Shown here piece after piece: positions 1 to 7,409 of a stretch of 37,825 nucleotides of DNA. The stretch's first letter is position 1; every line of letters starts with the position of its first letter. A model generated the notes under the pieces. That model was not told the origin of the DNA. It saw nothing but the letters and a program-made list of their open reading frames with translations, and did not search any database. Made by a program: the position numbers and the translations under genes. This DNA comes from an uncultured Christensenellaceae bacterium (GTDB lineage Bacteria > Bacillota > Clostridia > Christensenellales > CAG-138): the NCBI GenBank assembly GCA_902475645.1, contig CABSAH010000001.1, forward strand, positions 1 through 37,825. Reading direction: 5' to 3'.

Positions 1-31
1 AGCGTAAAAAGAAACCGAAGGAGGTGATTGA

Positions 32-244
32 GTGGTAGACACAAAGGCGTTGCATGGCGTAATTATATCAAGGGGCGAGACCCAAAGAAGCATTGCGAAG
101 AAGATAGGGATGCCACTTTCAACATTTTGCACTAAGATGCGGCGAAAATCGTTCAACAGTGATGATATGTTCGCACTGCGCCGCGAGTTGGGGATGAGTG
201 ACAGCATGGCTATCGAAATTTTTTTTGCAGATGAAGTAGCGTGA
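32..244 (+). CDS. Small Cro/XRE-like DNA-binding protein
   Basis: A 70-residue protein that starts with GTG behind a strong ribosome binding site (AGGAGGTGAT at 19-28). Residues 14-35 (SRGETQRSIAKKIGMPLSTF) read as the first helix and helix-turn-helix of a phage Cro/XRE-type regulator. The length is typical of a small phage repressor or Cro with no dimerisation extension. It is the first gene in the window, so any partner repressor or integrase would lie upstream and is not visible. The role in the lysis/lysogeny or early-gene switch is inferred from fold and position only. Confidence 0.6.
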   Translation: MVDTKALHGVIISRGETQRSIAKKIGMPLSTFCTKMRRKSFNSDDMFALRRELGMSDSMAIEIFFADEVA

Positions 245-274
245 GAATCTACCAGCAAAAGAAAGGGGCATGAG

Positions 275-299
275 GTGACCTGACTATTATTCAGGTCAC
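275..299. promoter_or_regulatory. Perfect 9-bp inverted repeat
   Basis: GTGACCTGA (275-283) and TCAGGTCAC (291-299) form a perfect 9-bp inverted repeat around a 7-nt centre. No T-run follows, so it is not a simple terminator. It sits 22 bp before a 29-residue membrane ORF and downstream of the regulator gene. It could be an operator dyad or an mRNA hairpin. Confidence 0.45.
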
Positions 300-321
300 A
301 TCCGGAGGAAAGGAGGCGGAG

Positions 322-411
322 ATGCGCGACAGACTTTCGTTGGGACTGATAATTTTTTGTGTGGGCTTGGTCGTAATCGCGGTGGCGAGCTGGCTGTGCC
401 ACACGGCATGA
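322..411 (+). CDS. Putative 29-residue single-pass membrane peptide
   Basis: ATG follows an AGGAGGCGGAG ribosome binding site. The ORF encodes a short charged N-terminus (MRDRLSLG), then one hydrophobic helix of about 17 residues, then WLCHTA. Phage early regions often carry such micro-proteins, but nothing here identifies a function. Directly downstream a second ATG (426) with AAAGGAGG before it opens only nine codons and is probably not a gene. Confidence 0.4.
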   Translation: MRDRLSLGLIIFCVGLVVIAVASWLCHTA

Positions 412-445
412 GAAAAGGAGGAAAGATGCTGGATGGATTGGGAGG

Positions 446-958
446 TTACAACTGACATCTTCGGCCAAGTGGAACTACGAATTTTTTTGACCTGTGACCA
501 ATGGCATGAACTTGAAACGTCACCTGTTTGGCATCGTCTGATGGAATTCGTGGGAGAGCTTGAAAAAGCACAAGAGCGTTCTGCGCCGACAAAGGTTCAA
601 CCTTGATAGGCAGCGGCGCTGAAAATTCTTCCGTGTAACCCACAATTTCCGCGCCCCTGCGTCGAGTGTATGACCGTACAAGGGTAGGAGTAGGCTCACA
701 TTGAAATGGCTTGCCATCAATCATCAAATATACATTTGTTATGGCGGTGGGGAGCTGGGAAGTATTTTCAAAGCACAGCAAGAAGAAAGCCGTTTGCCGT
801 AATGCACGCCACTCAATGCAGCGGACTTGAATGGACGGGCGTTTGACCACAAAAGCATAAACGGACGCTACAACAGCAACCAGCGTGCTTATCACAGTCA
901 CAGCAAACGAGAGCGAATTAGGAATTTCAATTGCTGCTATTTTATCCCATAGCGACAT
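446..958 (-). CDS. Membrane-anchored hypothetical protein on the minus strand
   Basis: I place the start at ATG 958, preceded on the minus strand by GGAGGTG at 971-965 with 6-nt spacing. A GTG at 967 in the same frame overlaps that ribosome binding site and is less likely. The protein is 170 residues. A short cytoplasmic head (MSLWDKIAAIEIPNS) is followed by one membrane helix at about residues 17-37 (LSFAVTVISTLVAVVASVYA) and a soluble, probably beta-rich domain. It is the only minus-strand gene in the early region, so it is transcribed apart from its neighbours, as phage morons and superinfection-exclusion proteins often are. I do not recognise the family. Confidence 0.6.
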   Translation of the reverse strand: MSLWDKIAAIEIPNSLSFAVTVISTLVAVVASVYAFVVKRPSIQVRCIEWRALRQTAFFLLCFENTSQLPTAITNVYLMIDGKPFQCEPTPTLVRSYTRRRGAEIVGYTEEFSAPLPIKVEPLSAQNALVLFQALPRIPSDDAKQVTFQVHAIGHRSKKFVVPLGRRCQL

Positions 959-1022
959 AAAGAACACCTCCGTTTATAGGAGATTATACCACAAAAGCAA
1001 TCAAAAAGGAGGAAAAGAGGAA

Positions 1023-1373
1023 ATGAGAAAGTGCGAAATTTGCGGGGCAAACCTTGACAGCGGGGAGCGCTGCGACTGTGAGCGCGAGAGCGACAGGGAG
1101 AAGCTTGACAGGGCGTGCTGGATGATAAAAGAGGCCATATCCACCATGCGCGTGGCTGACAGGCTGCTGAGGGAGTGCGGGATTAAACCCTGCGCGATCC
1201 TTGATTACGACCATGATATCACGGACAAGTATGGGCGGCACTTCCAGCTCCATTCCGGCAGGGAAGCCTTTGAGCGTATCACCGGAGAGAAGCGGAAGGA
1301 AGAGCCGACGGGCTATGACTTTATACGGGCGTCAACCATATACCGCGGAGTAAAAATCATAGAGCTGCGATAG
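1023..1373 (+). CDS. Small zinc-ribbon-headed hypothetical protein
   Basis: The start at ATG 1023 is chosen because AAAAGGAGGAAAAG lies just upstream; an earlier in-frame ATG at 885 would run back through the divergent gene. The 116-residue product begins MRKCEICGANL and has a CxxC pair at residues 4 and 7, followed by a CDC at about residues 18-20, which suggests a zinc knuckle. The middle is helical and charged. No enzymatic motif is visible. It is the first gene of a tightly spaced run of small early genes. Confidence 0.6.
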   Translation: MRKCEICGANLDSGERCDCERESDREKLDRACWMIKEAISTMRVADRLLRECGIKPCAILDYDHDITDKYGRHFQLHSGREAFERITGEKRKEEPTGYDFIRASTIYRGVKIIELR

Positions 1374-1386
1374 GAGGGCGAGGGCA

Positions 1387-1692
1387 GTGGATTTTGAAAA
1401 GATGATGCGCGAGATGATACAGCAGGCCGTGGACGAGCGCATACACTGCGCCGAGGCGGTAGAGGAGCGCATGGTACGGGCGCACGGCGAGTATGTGACT
1501 GTGACGCAGGCCGCTAAGCTGCTAAATGTCAGCCCGTCCACGGTGCGGCGCATGCTCGATGATGGGCGGCTTGTCGGCACAGCCCAGGGTGCGCCGCTGG
1601 TGATGGTGCGGAGCATGGCGGAGATGGCCGAGACGGGCAAGACGCGGCGGGAAAAGTACCCCGATTTTAAGATAGTCAGGAGGCAAGCATGA
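1387..1692 (+). CDS. Excisionase-like helix-turn-helix protein
   Basis: GTG start behind a TAGGAGGGCGAGG ribosome binding site; 101 residues. The N-terminal third is an acidic helix. Residues about 38-63 (VTVTQAAKLLNVSPSTVRRM) match the winged-helix/HTH_17 pattern used by phage excisionases and MerR-like DNA-binding domains, with the usual D-GRL turn after it. The stop codon overlaps the next start (ATGA at 1689-1692), so it is translationally coupled to the 45-residue ORF that follows. It could be an Xis-type directionality factor or a simple regulator; no integrase is visible to support the first. Confidence 0.65.
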   Translation: MDFEKMMREMIQQAVDERIHCAEAVEERMVRAHGEYVTVTQAAKLLNVSPSTVRRMLDDGRLVGTAQGAPLVMVRSMAEMAETGKTRREKYPDFKIVRRQA

Positions 1693-1826
1693 CAAAGCTT
1701 ACAAGGGCTGAATTTGTTGCCCGTGCCGTGGCGGATATGAACCGCGCAAAGCAGCGTGGGCGCAGGGAGGCGTGGCTTTCGACAAGAGACCACATAGAAG
1801 CCGAAAGGAGGAAGCGGAGGAAGTGA
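1689..1826 (+). CDS. Small basic hypothetical protein (45 aa)
   Basis: The ATG overlaps the previous stop as ATGA and the end overlaps the next start as GTGA, the hallmark of translational coupling. The product is very rich in Arg and Lys (for example KQRGRREAWL and ERRKRRK at the C-terminus), which points to nucleic-acid binding, but no family is recognisable. Confidence 0.5.
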   Translation: MTKLTRAEFVARAVADMNRAKQRGRREAWLSTRDHIEAERRKRRK

Positions 1827-1951
1827 GCATTTTCAAGATTATCCTATGGGCATATCTGCTGGGCGGCGAGGCCGTACTGCTGGCGATTGCTTTTAGCATT
1901 TGCCGCAAGGACGTAAGGAAGGGGAGGAAGTATGAGCAAGGAGACATTTAA
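1823..1951 (+). CDS. Small single-pass membrane protein (42 aa)
   Basis: GTG start overlapping the previous TGA. Residues 3-26 form one hydrophobic helix (IFKIILWAYLLGGEAVLLAI), followed by a basic tail (CRKDVRKGRK). The positive-inside rule suggests the C-terminus is cytoplasmic. It overlaps the next gene by 20 bp. The function is unknown. Confidence 0.45.
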   Translation: MSIFKIILWAYLLGGEAVLLAIAFSICRKDVRKGRKYEQGDI

Positions 1952-2117
1952 GAGCCGTGTGTACACGGACAGACCGCCATATGCGGATTTTGACGCTCCG
2001 CATAAATATGGAAGCAACAAGTTAAAAAAAGCCCCGCAACCGGGCAAAATAACCACCGCAGGGCGTGAAAATCAAGTTATAAGCAAGTGTTGCGGTGTCA
2101 TAGCGTATAACCATTAG
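1932..2117 (+). CDS. Small hypothetical protein
   Basis: 61 residues, preceded by AAGGGGAGGAAGT. It is basic and proline-rich, with one CC pair near the C-terminus (ISKCCGVIAYNH). No domain is recognised. It overlaps the end of the preceding membrane micro-protein, so at least one of the two may be spurious; the good ribosome binding site favours this one. Confidence 0.4.
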   Translation: MSKETFKSRVYTDRPPYADFDAPHKYGSNKLKKAPQPGKITTAGRENQVISKCCGVIAYNH

Positions 2118-2137
2118 GGAGACGGAGGAGTAAGGCA

Positions 2138-2569
2138 ATGAAAGAAAAACTTAACATGGGTATTGAAATCGACAAAGAGCTTATAGAAAGTAATGTGAGC
2201 AATGCTGTATGCGCCGCCATAGCAAGTGCATTGGGAGACACAGATGCGTTGATTAGTAAAGCTGTGAAGGCGGTTGTATCGTCGTATGTAGACTCAGAAG
2301 GTCAGCCGTGTAGTTCAGGCAGCTATCGCGCAATACCATATCTTAAATATTTGGCTGAACGGAGTATTAAAGAGTCTGTGAAAAGTGAAATAGCTAAAAT
2401 GGTCGAAGAAAATAAAGAGCAGTTTTCACAAGCCATTCGGGCAGAGCTGAACAAACCATCTGTCCGGCAACAACTGGCTACGGCGTTCATAGATGCGGTC
2501 ATTGGTGCGGCACAACAGGATTGGAGGATGCCGATATCAGTCTCCTTCGATCGCCACGAGGACTACTAA
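2138..2569 (+). CDS. Hypothetical helical phage protein
   Basis: 143 residues behind GGAGGAGTAAGGCA. The N-terminal half is alanine-rich and helical (SNAVCAAIASALGD); the C-terminal half continues as an amphipathic helix with many Glu and Lys (KMVEENKEQFSQAIRAELNK) and ends in a short polar tail. It has no cysteine clusters, no signal peptide and no membrane segment. Its base composition is more AT-rich than the recombination genes downstream, which may mean it was acquired separately. No function can be assigned. Confidence 0.55.
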   Translation: MKEKLNMGIEIDKELIESNVSNAVCAAIASALGDTDALISKAVKAVVSSYVDSEGQPCSSGSYRAIPYLKYLAERSIKESVKSEIAKMVEENKEQFSQAIRAELNKPSVRQQLATAFIDAVIGAAQQDWRMPISVSFDRHEDY

Positions 2570-2590
2570 ATGAGGCAAGAGGAGGATACT

Positions 2591-3142
2591 ATGGAAGCAA
2601 AAGAAAAGCCCGCTGCGGGAGTTAGTACGCAAGCGAGCCGTGATAAAGCAGGGGAAAACCCCTCTATCGAAAGTATATCATATCGCTTACCTTTTGGTCA
2701 AGCCGTACCCTTTGTGGCGTATGAAAAAGTAGCGGGCGGGGCGAAGGGGCTTGTGAGAATCGGGCAGGAGGTTTGCCCGAAGTTTGACAAGAGCAATTAC
2801 AGCAAGGCCAAGAAGCCGGACGAGACGGGCGTGACACTATATAAGGCGGTTGCCAAGGCGTGGCAGGCGGCATATCCCGAAATAGCCGCCAAACAGCCCC
2901 GCAGACACGAGCCACAGGACAGGCCGTGCAAAATCACGCTGAGGGTATCAAAAGACCTGTATGGGCGGTTGCAACAAGACCAGAGGGGACGCACGATGCA
3001 GAACACAATCATGGAAATGATTATGGACTGCGTGATGAATCCGGGCAAAACGCGGACGGAGCTTTGGGCGGAGAATGCAATCTTAAAGGCGGAAATAATT
3101 TCGTTGAAGGCGAGGCTGAATGATGACGATGAAGAAGATTAA
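2591..3142 (+). CDS. Ribbon-helix-helix-like protein with C-terminal coiled coil
   Basis: ATG 2591 is preferred over the in-frame ATG 2570 because AGAGGAGG (2578-2585) sits 5 nt upstream. The 183-residue product has a disordered N-terminus. At about residues 113-153 it has a segment whose KITLRVSKDLYGRL strand followed by two helices resembles the MetJ/Arc ribbon-helix-helix fold. A heptad-like acidic C-terminus follows (AENAILKAEIISLKARL). Such proteins bind DNA as dimers. It overlaps the exonuclease start by 23 bp, so the two are probably co-expressed. Confidence 0.5.
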   Translation: MEAKEKPAAGVSTQASRDKAGENPSIESISYRLPFGQAVPFVAYEKVAGGAKGLVRIGQEVCPKFDKSNYSKAKKPDETGVTLYKAVAKAWQAAYPEIAAKQPRRHEPQDRPCKITLRVSKDLYGRLQQDQRGRTMQNTIMEMIMDCVMNPGKTRTELWAENAILKAEIISLKARLNDDDEED

Positions 3143-4052
3143 AACTGCCAATATGTCCCGCGAGGACTGGCTCAATCTGCGTCGGCACAGCATAGGCGGC
3201 TCCGATGCGGCTGCAATAGTGGGGCTTAACGAATATGCCTCCCCCTTCTCCGTGTGGGCGGATAAGCGCGGGCTGACGGAGGACAAGCCCGACAATGAGG
3301 CCATGCGGCAGGGGCGCGACCTTGAGGAATATGTGGCGCAGCGGTTTTGCGCTGAGACGGGCAAGCGCGTTAAGAGGTGCAACTACACGCTGTATAACAC
3401 GCTGTATCCGTTCGCCCATGCAAATATTGACCGTAGTATCGTGGGAGAGAATGCGGGGCTTGAATGCAAAACAACTTCCGCTTTGAACATGCGGAAGTTC
3501 AAAAACGGCGAGTTCCCCGCAAATTACTATGTACAATGCATGCATTATATGGCCGTCACGGGCATGGATAAATGGTACTTGGCCGTGCTTGTGCTTAACA
3601 AGGCTTTCATGGTTTTCGAGATAGAGCGGGACGAGGGCGAGATTGCGGCGCTTATGGCCGCCGAGGAGGAATTCTGGGCGCATGTGAATGCGGGCGTTCC
3701 GCCCGCACCTGACGGCAGCAAGGCCACCACCGACGTTATAACCAAACTATACGCGGAAGCATATACGGACGATGTTGTCAATTTGGCTGACTGTATGCAA
3801 AATTTCTATGAGCTGAAAGCAATACAGGAGCAAATGAAAACGCTGGAGAGCCGAAAGAACGAGCTGCAAAACGTTATTAAAACGCACATGGGAGCCTCAG
3901 AGCGCGGAGAGTGCGGCGACTTCACCGTTACATGGAAGAATCAGAGGCGCACAAGCTATGATATGGGACGCTTAACGGCTGACTACCCCGACATAGACTT
4001 AGCAGGGTATGCGCGCACTACTCAAACGCGCGTTTTCAAAATAAGCATATAA
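3120..4052 (+). CDS. YqaJ-type viral recombinase / lambda-like exonuclease
   Basis: 310 residues with the PD-(D/E)XK exonuclease fold of the YqaJ family. The N-terminus carries the diagnostic GGSDAAAIVGLNEY motif at about residues 26-39. An E in QGRDLEEYVAQRF and the ECKTTS motif (about residues 118-123, E-x-K) supply the metal-binding and catalytic residues. The C-terminal third is a helical, coiled-coil-like region (KAIQEQMKTLESRKNELQN). Enzymes of this type digest double-stranded ends 5' to 3' to give 3' overhangs for an annealing protein, and recT lies 15 bp downstream as expected. The pair acts in phage DNA recombination, concatemer formation and repair of restricted ends. Confidence 0.88.
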   Translation: MMTMKKIKTANMSREDWLNLRRHSIGGSDAAAIVGLNEYASPFSVWADKRGLTEDKPDNEAMRQGRDLEEYVAQRFCAETGKRVKRCNYTLYNTLYPFAHANIDRSIVGENAGLECKTTSALNMRKFKNGEFPANYYVQCMHYMAVTGMDKWYLAVLVLNKAFMVFEIERDEGEIAALMAAEEEFWAHVNAGVPPAPDGSKATTDVITKLYAEAYTDDVVNLADCMQNFYELKAIQEQMKTLESRKNELQNVIKTHMGASERGECGDFTVTWKNQRRTSYDMGRLTADYPDIDLAGYARTTQTRVFKISI

Positions 4053-4067
4053 GGAGAGAAAAAGAAG

Positions 4068-4928
4068 ATGGAAGCAAACAAAATCCAGAAGGCTACGGCC
4101 ACGGCAGCACCCGCCGCAAAAGCATCACAGACAGTTAATCAGCTAATGAACAGCATACTTGACGGAGAGGGTATGCGAAAGCGGTTTAATGACCTGCTCG
4201 GCAAACGCGCGCCGCAATTCATAAGCAGTGTTGTATCTATGGTTAATGCCGATAAGACAATGCAGATGGCCTTTTACGAAAGCCCGATGACCGTAATACA
4301 GGCCGCACTAAAGGCCGCGACCTTTGACCTACCTATAGACCAAAACCTTGGCTATGCCTATATAGTCCCGTTCAAAAATTACAAAAAGGATACGGGGAAA
4401 TCTGTGCATGAAGCGACTTTCATACTTGGCTGGAAGGGCATGCACCAGCTTGCACTACGCACGGGCGCTTATAAGACCATTAACGTGGTGGACGTGCGCG
4501 AAGGCGAGCTTGAGAGTTATAACCGCCTTACGGAGGAGGTGAAAATAAACTTTATTGAGGACGAGGAAGAGCGCGAGAGTAAACCCGTTATTGGGTATCT
4601 GGGCTATTATCGTTTGGTGAACGGGGCTGAGAAAACAATTTATATGTCCCTAAAGCAGATAGAGGCGCATGAACTGAAATTCCGCAAAGGGCAATCCATG
4701 GGTAAAGGCTGGCGGGATGACTTTGACGCGATGGCGCGTAAGACTGTATATCGCAAGCTAATCGGCAAATGGGGCGTGATGTCTATAGACTACCGCACCG
4801 TGGGCGAAGGGCAGCAGATAGCGGACGCGCTTGCGGCTGACGCGGAGCAGGAAAAGGCATTGGACAATGCCATAGATATAACGCCGCCCGAAAGCATAGA
4901 CGCAGAGACGGGCGAAATCAAGGAATAA
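4068..4928 (+). CDS. recT: RecT-family single-strand annealing protein
   Basis: 286 residues with the RecT layout. A disordered, Ala-rich N-terminus is followed by a core beginning at about residue 26 (LMNSILDGEGMRKRF). Next come the conserved segment with AALKAATFDLPID and LGYAYIVPF, then the conserved GWKGMHQLALRTGAY at about residues 125-139. The C-terminus is acidic (ITPPESIDAETGEIKE). RecT proteins anneal complementary single strands made by the partner exonuclease, here the YqaJ gene just upstream. The ribosome binding site is AAGGAGAGAAAAAG. The downstream gap before ssb contains a stable stem-loop. Confidence 0.93.
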   Translation: MEANKIQKATATAAPAAKASQTVNQLMNSILDGEGMRKRFNDLLGKRAPQFISSVVSMVNADKTMQMAFYESPMTVIQAALKAATFDLPIDQNLGYAYIVPFKNYKKDTGKSVHEATFILGWKGMHQLALRTGAYKTINVVDVREGELESYNRLTEEVKINFIEDEEERESKPVIGYLGYYRLVNGAEKTIYMSLKQIEAHELKFRKGQSMGKGWRDDFDAMARKTVYRKLIGKWGVMSIDYRTVGEGQQIADALAADAEQEKALDNAIDITPPESIDAETGEIKE

Positions 4929-4940
4929 TTTGTGGGCACA

Positions 4941-4969
4941 GCAGGGCGCGGCACGATAGCCGCCCCTGC
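4941..4969 (+). promoter_or_regulatory. GC-rich stem-loop between recT and ssb
   Basis: GCAGGGCGCGGC (4941-4952) pairs with GCCGCCCCTGC (4959-4969) with one bulged C and a 6-nt ACGATA loop, giving 11 pairs. There is no T-run, so it is more likely an mRNA-stability or processing element than a full terminator. It lies 15 nt before the ssb start and could also tune ssb translation. Confidence 0.5.
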
Positions 4970-4984
4970 GGGAAGGATAAAAGC

Positions 4985-5365
4985 ATGAATTATGTGGGCA
5001 TGATAGGGCGATTAACCAAAATCCCCGACATAAGACAGACCAACACCGGCAAAAACGTATGCACCTTTACGCTGGCGGTAAACCGCCGCTACAAGGACGC
5101 GCAAGGCAAAGCCACGGCTGACTTCTTCTCCGTGCAGGCGTGGGAAAAGCTGGCCGAGCTGTGCGCCCGGTATCTGGACAAGGGCAGCAAGGTATTTGTA
5201 TCCGGCGAGCTGCGTAACCGGAGCTACGAGGCAAAGGACGGCACAAAGCGGACTGTGACCGAGATAATCGCAAGCGAGGTGGAGTTCTTGTCACCCAAAG
5301 CCGAACCCGCAATGCCGCCCATGGAGGAATGGGAGCAGTTCGAGGACAGCGACTTGCCGTTTTAA
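4985..5365 (+). CDS. ssb: Single-stranded DNA-binding protein
   Basis: 126 residues. The N-terminal 105 residues show the SSB OB-fold: MNYVGMIGRLTKIPDIR at the start, then FTLAVNRRYKD, then ADFFSVQAWEKLAELCARYL and the GSKVFVSGELRNRSYEAKDG hairpin. The linker is very short and the protein ends in the acidic tip EDSDLPF, the peptide SSB uses to recruit partner enzymes. It coats single-stranded DNA during phage replication and during RecT annealing. The ribosome binding site is GGGAAGGATAAAAGC. Confidence 0.95.
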   Translation: MNYVGMIGRLTKIPDIRQTNTGKNVCTFTLAVNRRYKDAQGKATADFFSVQAWEKLAELCARYLDKGSKVFVSGELRNRSYEAKDGTKRTVTEIIASEVEFLSPKAEPAMPPMEEWEQFEDSDLPF

Positions 5366-5377
5366 GGAGGTAGGAGT

Positions 5378-5617
5378 ATGCGAAAAGAATTTGAGGTCAA
5401 CATGAGCCGAGATATAGGGATTATATCCTCCGCCAACGGATATACGCTTGAGCTTAACCACTGCGGCTTTAACGGATATCCGCCAAAGTGGGATTTAAGG
5501 CGCTGGGACAGGCAGAACAACAGACCATTAAAAGGGGTTGCAATGACGGACGATGAAATCAAGGTGCTGTATACGCTTCTCACAGATGAGGTAATGCCCT
5601 ATATAAGCGATTGCTGA
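5378..5617 (+). CDS. YdbC/PC4-like single-stranded DNA-binding protein
   Basis: 79 residues behind AAGGAGGTAGGAGT. The fold signature of the bacterial YdbC / transcriptional coactivator PC4 family is visible. It has an N-terminal hairpin (IGIISSANGYTLELNHCGFN), the strand PPKWDLRRWDRQNN, then KGVAMTDDEIKVLYTLL as the terminal helix. Members bind single-stranded DNA as dimers. The position straight after ssb and before the replication initiator fits a role in replication or recombination. The assignment rests on pattern only. Confidence 0.7.
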   Translation: MRKEFEVNMSRDIGIISSANGYTLELNHCGFNGYPPKWDLRRWDRQNNRPLKGVAMTDDEIKVLYTLLTDEVMPYISDC

Positions 5618-5628
5618 AAGGAGCGACC

Positions 5629-6417
5629 ATGCCGAATAGAATCATAAAGGAGAGCATAACTACAAGCGAAAAGTTAGCGTCCCTTTCGGATTTTGAGTTT
5701 CGGCTTTGGATAGGATTGATTACTCAGGCTGACGATGCAGGGCGCGGAGATGCCCGCCCTGCCGTGATTAAAGGCCGCGTTTTCCCGTTTCGGGAAAGGT
5801 TAACCGTTAAGGACGTTGGTAGTTCCCTCCGTGCGTTGGCGGATAAAGGCTGCGTCACCCTCTACGAGATAGGCGGGAGGCCCTACTTTTATTTCCCAAA
5901 TTGGAGCAAGCACCAGCGCGTCCGCGACTGCAAACCAAAGTATCCCGGACCCACGGATGACAGCTTGCGGCAAGTTGCGGCAGATTGCGGCGAAGCGCGG
6001 CAGAGTGCGGCTATAATCCAATCCAATCCAATCCAATCCGAATACAATATACCCCCCCTATCCCCTAACGGGGATATCGCCCCCCCTGAGGGGGCACACC
6101 CCCACGAGCGCAAGTATGGCGAGTTTGACAATGTGGTTTTGACGGCGGAAGAGGTAGACAAGCTGAAAGCCCGCTTTGCGGACTGGGAAGAGCGTATAGA
6201 GCGACTGTCGCAGTACCTCAAGGCTAATCCCCGTAAGCGCTATGGCAGCCACTATGCCACTTTGCTCATGTGGGCGGACGGGGACGGGAAAAAGGCAGCG
6301 GTTCGCAAGCCGCTTACTTCCCCGCGCCCGAACCGGCAGCGGGATTTAGTGAGCAGCCGCGCATACAGCGGGGCAGAGCTTGACGGGGTGGGGCATGACC
6401 TTTTGGGAGGTGATTAG
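5629..6417 (+). CDS. Phage replication initiator / replisome organiser
   Basis: ATG 5629 is chosen because AAAGGAG at 5617-5623 sits 5 nt upstream; a TTG at 5611 would overlap the previous stop. The 262-residue protein starts MPNRIIKESITTSEKLASLS, then FEFRLWIGLITQADDAGRG, the winged-helix domain typical of phage replisome organisers (residues about 1-105, including YFYFPNWSKHQRV). A low-complexity linker, encoded by the DNA repeats at 5961-6094, joins it to a C-terminal helical domain (about 165-225). The reader should expect origin binding and helicase loading. The gene probably contains the origin, as lambda O does. Confidence 0.8.
   Translation: MPNRIIKESITTSEKLASLSDFEFRLWIGLITQADDAGRGDARPAVIKGRVFPFRERLTVKDVGSSLRALADKGCVTLYEIGGRPYFYFPNWSKHQRVRDCKPKYPGPTDDSLRQVAADCGEARQSAAIIQSNPIQSEYNIPPLSPNGDIAPPEGAHPHERKYGEFDNVVLTAEEVDKLKARFADWEERIERLSQYLKANPRKRYGSHYATLLMWADGDGKKAAVRKPLTSPRPNRQRDLVSSRAYSGAELDGVGHDLLGGD
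5961..6094 (+). repeat. Iteron-like repeats and hairpins inside the initiator gene (candidate origin)
   Basis: Five tandem 10-bp units with consensus CAGATTGCGG run from 5961 to 6010, followed by five perfect AATCC pentamers (6015-6039). Two hairpins come next: TATCCCC-taac-GGGGATA (6059-6076) and CCCCC-TGA-GGGGG (6082-6094). Neither 10 nor 5 is a multiple of 3, so the periodicity is in the DNA and not in the protein. This is the arrangement expected of an origin with iterons spaced once per helical turn. Confidence 0.55.
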
Positions 6418-6419
6418 CT

Positions 6420-6635
6420 ATGCCGACACTTGAAATTATCCAGATTGTCAACGGCGCAACGAAGGTTCTGCGCACGGTGAAAAGCTATCCCGAGCTTTAC
6501 AAGGCATATCGGCTTATGAAAGCCCGCGGCGCCTTTGTGCGTATGCGGATAGACGGTGAGGTGCTGCCGATTTATCAGGCGGATAGCCGCGTGACGAAGA
6601 CCGACCAATCTGCGATATGGAGGAAGAGTTTTTGA
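6420..6635 (+). CDS. Small hypothetical protein
   Basis: 71 residues behind GGGAGGTGATTAGCT. It reads as a compact alpha/beta protein (LEIIQIVNGATKVLRTVKSYPEL would be strand-strand-helix). There are no cysteines and no catalytic signature. Its TGA overlaps the next ATG (6633-6637), so the nuclease downstream is translationally coupled. The function is unknown. Confidence 0.55.
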   Translation: MPTLEIIQIVNGATKVLRTVKSYPELYKAYRLMKARGAFVRMRIDGEVLPIYQADSRVTKTDQSAIWRKSF

Positions 6636-7015
6636 TGAAGCGCACATATACCCCGCCAACCGTGCCCTTGGAGGACGCGGAGCAACGGATAATCTTTCAA
6701 TGGGCGGCAATGGAGACCGCCGCTTGCCCTGAGCTGGGGCTGCTGTACGCCATACCCAACGGCGGCAAGCGGGCAATAAAAACCGCAATCGCGCTGAAGG
6801 CGCAGGGCGTTAAATCAGGTGTGCCTGATATGTGCTTACCCGTGGCACGCGGAGCCTACCACGGGCTATACATCGAGCTTAAACGGCAGCGTGGCGGCAC
6901 GGTGAGCGAGCTGCAAAAAGAGTGGATAACCGCACTTACAGGGCAAGGCTATAAGGCCGTGGTTTGCAGGGGCGCAGAGGAGGCGATACGGACGATAAAG
7001 GAGTATTTGAAATGA
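6635..7015 (+). CDS. VRR-NUC domain nuclease
   Basis: ATG 6635 lies 8 nt after GGAGGAAG (6619-6626) and overlaps the previous TGA; the in-frame ATG 6617 falls inside that ribosome binding site. The 126-residue protein has the VRR-NUC fold of the PD-(D/E)XK superfamily. It shows an N-terminal helix with E (LEDAEQRIIFQWA), AIPNGGKR at about residues 41-48, the GVKSGVPDMCLPVARG motif (catalytic D), and YIELKRQRGG (E-x-K) at about residues 85-94. Phage VRR-NUC proteins are single-domain, structure-selective nucleases, probably acting on replication or recombination intermediates. Confidence 0.88.
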   Translation: MKRTYTPPTVPLEDAEQRIIFQWAAMETAACPELGLLYAIPNGGKRAIKTAIALKAQGVKSGVPDMCLPVARGAYHGLYIELKRQRGGTVSELQKEWITALTGQGYKAVVCRGAEEAIRTIKEYLK

Positions 7016-7404
7016 GCTGTATAAAAATCAAAAGGTTCCAGACGTGCGATATTTGCCACGTGGAGCGCGAAGTCGAAGTGGCGCTTACGGCGCTTGATTT
7101 GCCAATGTACACCGAAGAAGGGCCGTGGGGAGGACGTTGTACGACCATGTGCAGATTAGCGGTGTGTGATTACTGCATGGAGGATTTACGCGACTTGCTT
7201 GACACAAAATACGCGACGCGCGAGGAAAACGGCGAAAGAATTTGTTACAAAAGGGAGGACGGGGAATGTACCCGGAAATCTGCGGAAAATGGTACGCCAA
7301 CTTTAGCACATCCGAATGTACGGCGCTGGCTGAAAAAACTCATTTCAAGGTCAAAAAGGGCAGAGGACCCATTGATGGATAAGTGGCAACGTTTGGAGGA
7401 ATGA
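7012..7404 (+). CDS. Cysteine-rich zinc-binding hypothetical protein
   Basis: The ATG at 7012 overlaps the nuclease stop (ATGA) with AAAGGAG upstream. The 130-residue product has a CDIC pair (residues 12-15) and a second group CTTMCRLAVCDYC, enough for one or two zinc sites. The C-terminal third is basic. Within its 3' half another frame opens at ATG 7266 behind GGGAGGACGGGGA and gives 38 residues, so the true 3' end of this gene is uncertain. No function is assigned. Confidence 0.55.
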   Translation: MSCIKIKRFQTCDICHVEREVEVALTALDLPMYTEEGPWGGRCTTMCRLAVCDYCMEDLRDLLDTKYATREENGERICYKREDGECTRKSAENGTPTLAHPNVRRWLKKLISRSKRAEDPLMDKWQRLEE

Positions 7405-7409
7405 AAGGC

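Noticed and set aside
426..455. Nine-codon ORF after AAAGGAGG
   Set aside because: Too short to call, although the ribosome binding site is good; it may be a remnant.
7266..7382. 38-codon ORF with a fair ribosome binding site overlapping the Cys-rich gene
   Set aside because: It overlaps a longer ORF in another frame and neither has a recognisable family; noted in that gene's entry only.
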